Shown: one piece after another, positions 58,716-64,000 of the stretch
Layout of the letters: each line of letters starts with the position of its first letter
Numbering within the stretch: the stretch's first letter is position 1
Origin: Anarhynchus alexandrinus
Taxonomy: Eukaryota > Chordata > Aves > Charadriiformes > Charadriidae
Assembly (NCBI GenBank): GCA_008711295.1
Contig: VUYV01000289.1
Location: forward strand, 162,220-226,219
Length of the DNA: 64,000 nucleotides
Direction: 5' to 3'
Program-made: the position numbers and the translations under genes
The notes under the pieces: model-generated
Seen by the model: the letters and a program-made list of their open reading frames with translations, nothing else
What the model was told of the DNA's origin: nothing
Database searches by the model: none

Positions 58716-61700
58716 GTCTGACTGAAATTTTTTGCTGCAGCAGAACATCTTAAATTGATAATTGTAAGATCTTAAAGAATTTGTGAAAAATTATAAAGGA
58801 AATTAATATTTAAGACTTTTAGTAAATACTGTAATTTAACACACATGAAAAAAATAATTTTCCTCACGTCTGTGTTTTGTATTGTGGTTTCTAGACTCTG
58901 AACAGAAACTCTACCTGCCTCTTTCAATACCAGAAAAAAGAAAAGGGTTGAGTTACTTCAGAAATAAAGTAATTGTTCCCACATCTAAACATTTTAGAAG
59001 GATAGCGAAGCATTCTTTTTGAGGAAAAAAATCTTCCTGATATAAAATTAATCTTTTCCTATTACTATGCTAAGATCATGCTAAGCAAATGTTTTATAGC
59101 TTATGCTGTGTTGTACAAAGCAAAATTCACTATTTCTACTCATCCAGCTTTGTCATTGCCAAGAAAATGCTAATTAGACAGTTGATAACAACTTTTTTTA
59201 TTGAGGACATTGTTCAGGAATGAAGGATTCAAGCATGGATCTGTCTCATTTAGCTTCCAGTTCTGGCCTTAAATTTGTTTAGGCAGATTTTGGAGCTGCC
59301 TGAATTTATGTTTTAGTGTCCTAGATTTTCATGTCTGAAAGTACGTACTGAATAATCAAGGTTTAGGACATAACATTCTTGTGCTTGAACTCTGGGAATA
59401 CTGAGAATGAAATCTTCTACTGTTCTCTCATTAAAATTTTCTGAATTTTTCATTTCCAAGTAGCAGTATAATAATACTTTGTTTGAAAGAATAAAAAAAA
59501 ATAATCAGAGCCTCAGTTTGAATACTGTAAGTTCTCAACCTTAGAGTTTAGACTGGAAAAATATTGTTACAGCGAACTCACAAGCATAGAATTGATGACC
59601 ATCTGGTCAAAAATTTCTTTTCTGGATTTTAAATGTTATTCAACAGCAAGCAGACAAGAAATTTTAGATTCCCTTTCAGAACAATTATTTCAGATGAATA
59701 TGTATTTTTGTTAGACTCTGATAAAACATTGGCCTAATTACAGCCTGAACTCTGAGCTCCTATATTAAACACAAGCTCCCAGCTCAGAAAATTTTCTCTG
59801 TCATACAAAACAGTCACATGGAACTTCACCTGGGTAATGTAGAGCATTTCAAAGAATGTAAGCCAAATCATATTTTCTGTCAGTTGTGCCACAAAATATT
59901 CTCGGGGGAAAAAAAATCAGATTCAAATATATTACCTGAAGCTGGATGGAGGAGAGCAGAAGAGTTTGAAACTATTACAATTTATAATACAGCATAACAA
60001 GAAGATGAGAAGAAAAGATACGGTTAGGTCTCTCAGTGCAAAGCTCTGATCTATTGGTTTTGGCAGTGGGGTATCTCATTACAACTTTCTTAAAAAACCC
60101 AAATACTGTCCAGGATAAACAATAGTTTTCTAATGGGAGGTAAAAATAATCAGTAAATAAATTTATGATTTCCCTTCTTGGAAGGGAAAAATAAATTTGG
60201 AAGGGAAAATAAATTTTCGTCTCTTTTTAAAGTTTGCAGAAGGGATCAAATATATGAACTATAAATTGTAGAAGAAACAAAAGCCCAACCACATATTTTT
60301 CAGTTAGACTTCAGTTCCAAAAAGCCTGGTTTTTAAAACAGTAGACATTTGAGGTTCCTGCGTCCCTTTGGATGCTTTTGAAAATCTTCCCTTAGTCACT
60401 GATTAGTCTGTGGGGTGTTAGTTGCCTCATTAGGAATGGAAGACTTTGTTTTCTGATAATAAGCACCAACTGACAAAGAAGACTTGTAGTCTCATGTTTG
60501 GGTCCACTGACAATCCTCACTGTGCTGTCTTATCCTTTGTTGGCAAACTAGATCCTACATAGTTAATGTCTTTCTTATGATTTTATTGGTTAACTGTTTA
60601 ATGTTCCATGTCCTGTACAAACCTTCCACACAAACTGTTGTTCATTTCTTCTAGCCAAGTTCACGAAAACACCTAAAGAAAGCATTCTCTCCTTATGTAT
60701 AGAGGATCTGGAAGATTCATTTACCTCTATTGACTCTGCCCATGCTACAAAAATTATTGTGGGACAATGCTGAGAACTATTTTCGTACTCCTATGCTAGT
60801 CAGGTGTCTTAAACATGTGGAGCCAATGGGAGCAAGCTATGATAAAACAGTGAAAGACTAAAAAAAAAAGAAAAGAGTTATAATTAAGAAAATTAATCAC
60901 TCTCTATGGAGTATTTGGATTCTTTTTTACCCCGTCACAAATTCACTAAGGAGTGCTAAGTCCTGCAGATTCTATGCCACACTTCACTTTATATTGCAAA
61001 TAGTAGTATCTCTTCCTATCCTTTTTTTTTCTTTCTTTTCAGTTTAGATACAGTATTTGGGTTTTCAACATATTACCTTAATTAGCTCAGAATAAAAGCA
61101 TTTACTCAAAACTCATAACAAAATGTAAGTTGCTTTTATTTCCTTACTAACCAACAATAACGAGGATTGTTTTATAAGAGGTGAATGTTTTTAAGGAGTT
61201 ACCAGGAGGGAGAGCTGGGAAGTGTTTTCCATATTTCATAGACAATTTTTGCACCAAATAGTCTGAATGTTAAGCCTGAATGCATATATTTTGTAAATAG
61301 CAGCAATAACGCAACAGCAGGTGGTGAGTTGCACGTTCTTTTGTCTACATATTATCATACTCTGATGAATTCTTCTGTGGGTGGTGGGCGCCCTGTAGCA
61401 GAGACTGTAACCACAAGTCTTATTTTTGCTTATTGGAGCAATTCCAGTTTGTGTAGGATCAAGTACATATACCTCGTCAGGTGCTGCAGTGATTACCGGA
61501 ATTCCATTAGCTAAGCCTTTATTCCCAAAGACTTTCATTTCACTACACTATGTTTCATTCTCAGTACATTTTTCCCGACGATGCTTTAGCATAGTTCATT
61601 TTGCAATTTTTGGCTGTGTGCTATGGAATTATTTTACTTTTTTAAAGAGGGATTTAACCCATGTACATGGATAATTAGAAATCTAGATTTTCATACTGTA

Positions 61701-64000
61701 TCACACATTTGACTGTTCATTCACTTTTGAAATCCATTTTTCCCTGCTATGCTTTAAAATAGATGTAAACCATTTATAAAAAAGACAGTATCAGATCTTC
61801 ATGTAAATAAGCAGGCAGTTGGATTTGAATAAAAACATACTTCAAGTCTGTTGAAAAGTGAGAAATTTTATACTGATATATGCATTGATCTTGAGTAGGA
61901 AAATTCCTATAAATAGGACTTTCCATTCCTATTATTTAATTGAATTATGTAGCAGGCTGAAGGCCTGGTGGGGTAAATGCAATATATTTTCCGCAAATGC
62001 TGATTTCAGAGCTCTGAATGAAGATGCAGGTTCAGCTCTGATAACTTATGAGGGTAAATGCTCTATACTAAGTCTTCCAAAGCAGTGGTAGGGGGCAAAA
62101 TCACCTTTTTTGCAGTTGCAGCCACAGATGCAGATTACTACTAATAACCAAAATGGAAAAAGAAAAAGAGGGGGGGAGTGGACGGGAAGGGAGAGAGATA
62201 AAGGGAAAACCAGGAAAGTGCTACAATATTTTCTGTAGCCAGGAGATAGAGATGAAAATTCAGTCTTACGTGTGCTTGTGTAAACTCTTTACATATTAAG
62301 ATAAATACATTATTGTTTCTGTGTGTGAATTTACGGAATTTTCGGAAGAGTATTTCTTTACTGCCATTTGAATGGTGTATTAGAGAACAAATAACAAATT
62401 TCCTTTATTTGCTTTCTCCTTTAAAGAGTCTGCATCTGCAAAAGCATGTACAAGAATGTCCTGAACAACACCTCTCACCACAGCTCTGTCTATTAAACAA
62501 TATGTTCCGTAACCAGCAGAGTGGAAAATAGAGCTCATCTTTCATTCTAAAGATAGTATTTCCATAAGGCAGAAAAGACACTGTAAAACATCACAAGAAT
62601 TAAAGAGGATCTGACTTTCTTTGTCTTCCTTCTCAGTGAAGAAGCTTTACTGGTACTTCTTCTTTAATATACTTGCTACCCTATTGCAACATCAACATCA
62701 GTACATAAATTCCACTTTATATAGAAAGAATCCTTAAGAAGTATTTTAAGCAGTTCTGCCTTCAGGGTGTATCCAAGTTGCTATCATCCTTTTATTGATG
62801 TGAGCAATATCACTTTACAGTTCAAAAGGTAGGGAGGAGAAAATATCTCTTCAGAACTTTTCCTTCACATTTAATATCACCAACAAAATATTAAAAAAAA
62901 AATACAGCACAAGAATTTCCAGACTCTCAGAAGGATCAAACTGCAGAAGAAAATGACAGAAAGTGTCTAATTCTCCATTCAGTGTGTTAATTTGAGATGG
63001 ATATAAAGTTTTTTGTTTACAATCAGCCCTTCCTTGTGCATTCTGCTGATATTACCAGCATCATGAAAGTTTATATAGAAGGCCTTGTTTTCTTTAAGAG
63101 TGGCATGAGCGTGAAAAATGAATTGTTTTTTAAATGATTTGGTTCTCATTAGTAATAGACTCAGAAAACAATCTTTTATGTAATTTTTTTGCGATAAAGG
63201 AATGATAAGACTATATTAGAAAAAATTATTTTCTATATTGCAAAGGATAATGTACTTAGGAAAATCCAGATTTCTTCTGCTGTCTCACCACAGACTTGTT
63301 TAAGGGTGATTAGATAACTTTCATTTCAGTGAATTCCAATTAGAGATGCATGAAGGTGTTCAGCAGAGAAACAAGATTCGGGTACATAAAAGTATCCTGG
63401 CTTTCTAAAACAATGTCTCTGGGCTATCTATTTGTCTCCTTCTCAGAACTTTAGAGGCTAGGTAGGAAAATAAAATGCTTTTTCTGAAACTACTGCTATT
63501 TTTGAAGGACTTCTTAGAGTCAGTTTTGATATCCTTGTCTAAATTGGAAGCTGTTATTTTCTATTTATGTGCTAGCAAGGGACCTAGAGTTAGAATGGTG
63601 AGAAAGGGTAAAATGCATGTGTTGTATTACATAGCTTTAAGTTTCATAAGCCGTGTCTACACTGCAAAGCTTTCTAGACATCTGCGTGAATGTTGGGAGT
63701 GTAGGAAAAAATCTGTAATTCCTATGTAAGAAAAAGCTGTAATTATCTATATAAGATAATTATCTCATATAGAGCTAATTTATATGGAAAAAAGGAGTTG
63801 TCATGTGGGGACAGATTTTTTTTTTTAAATTTTATTTCTAATTTTGACACTTTAAACTGTGTCTCTGCTGGAGAACTTCATGTGGTTACTGGCAATGCCT
63901 TTACAGTATTGGTCTATAAGACTGAAAGAGATGGGTCTCTTGTAAGACTGGAAAAATTACAAGAAAAATTGTTCTTTTGGAAGGTCTTCCTAGAAGTTAT
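58716..64000. other. AT-rich non-coding stretch
   Basis: No gene is recognised in the last 5.3 kb. Frames are at most 100 codons. The 61236-61538 minus-strand frame overlaps an open plus-strand frame and a small CpG-retaining segment that I discuss as a finding but cannot identify. A purine-rich run lies at 62150-62215, and a short tandem duplication at 60180-60217. Confidence 0.55.
60180..60217. repeat. Two-copy tandem duplication, 19 bp
   Basis: GGAAGGGAAAAATAAATTT is followed directly by GGAAGGGAAAATAAATTTT. It is a recent-looking local slippage duplication. Confidence 0.8.

Noticed and set aside
61380..61400. CTCF site at GTGGGCGCCCTGTAGCAG
   Set aside because: On the reverse strand it lacks bases of the central G run of the CTCF core, so the match fails at the most constrained positions.
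1..64000. A previously undescribed multi-gene system
   Set aside because: I looked on both strands for clusters of co-directed frames, defence or biosynthetic motifs, CRISPR-like spaced repeats and RNA genes. Regularly spaced repeats occur only in the LTR array at 46919-47160, and all long frames belong to mobile elements. Nothing supports such a system.

Overview
The window looks like AT-rich, gene-free nuclear DNA from a bird, or at least a sauropsid. The evidence is the repeat content: four clear CR1 LINE copies, three of them ending in recognisable ATTCTATG-type octamers and all carrying ORF2 C-terminal peptides, plus endogenous-retrovirus LTRs of the kinds common in avian genomes. I see no mammalian SINE or L1 sequence and no bacterial gene organisation. 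An ambiguous base inside a 22-T run at 27699 points to an assembled eukaryotic genome. I found no convincing cellular protein-coding exon, tRNA, rRNA, snRNA or CRISPR array. Every long open frame either lies inside a mobile element or looks like a chance ORF in AT-rich DNA.

Layout. 1-589 is plain sequence. 590-3027 is the 3' part of an ERVL-like endogenous retrovirus: broken reverse transcriptase end, RNase H and integrase, a polypurine tract, and a 3' LTR with TG...CA ends, with no env. 3028-8229 is non-coding. 8230-10575 is an old CR1 copy on the plus strand whose reverse transcriptase active site is mutated. 13537-14265 is a probable minus-strand LTR with an octamer, a TATA-like box and an AATAAA. 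15195-15604 is a short CR1 tail (+). 24934-25424 is a CR1 tail (-). 29350-31400 is an ancient relic that I read as a tyrosine-recombinase (DIRS-like) retrotransposon. 46441-47390 is a solitary, 3'-truncated ERVL-type LTR containing a decayed array of 45-49 bp units. 57959-58715 is the best-preserved CR1 (-), with a 220-codon open frame. The rest is AT-rich non-coding DNA with microsatellites, low-complexity tracts and a few short palindromic or repeated motifs.

Nothing here forms a working gene system. The elements are independent insertions of different ages, all apparently dead: 5' truncation, stops, frameshifts or lost catalytic residues. The observations most worth checking are the DIRS-like relic, an exact POU-dimer (MORE) palindrome at 17877-17888, a 13-bp inverted repeat with a third copy at 22133-22327, and a possible ancient duplicated segment near 34.9 kb and 38.9 kb. 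The last three are pattern-level observations that need comparative data.
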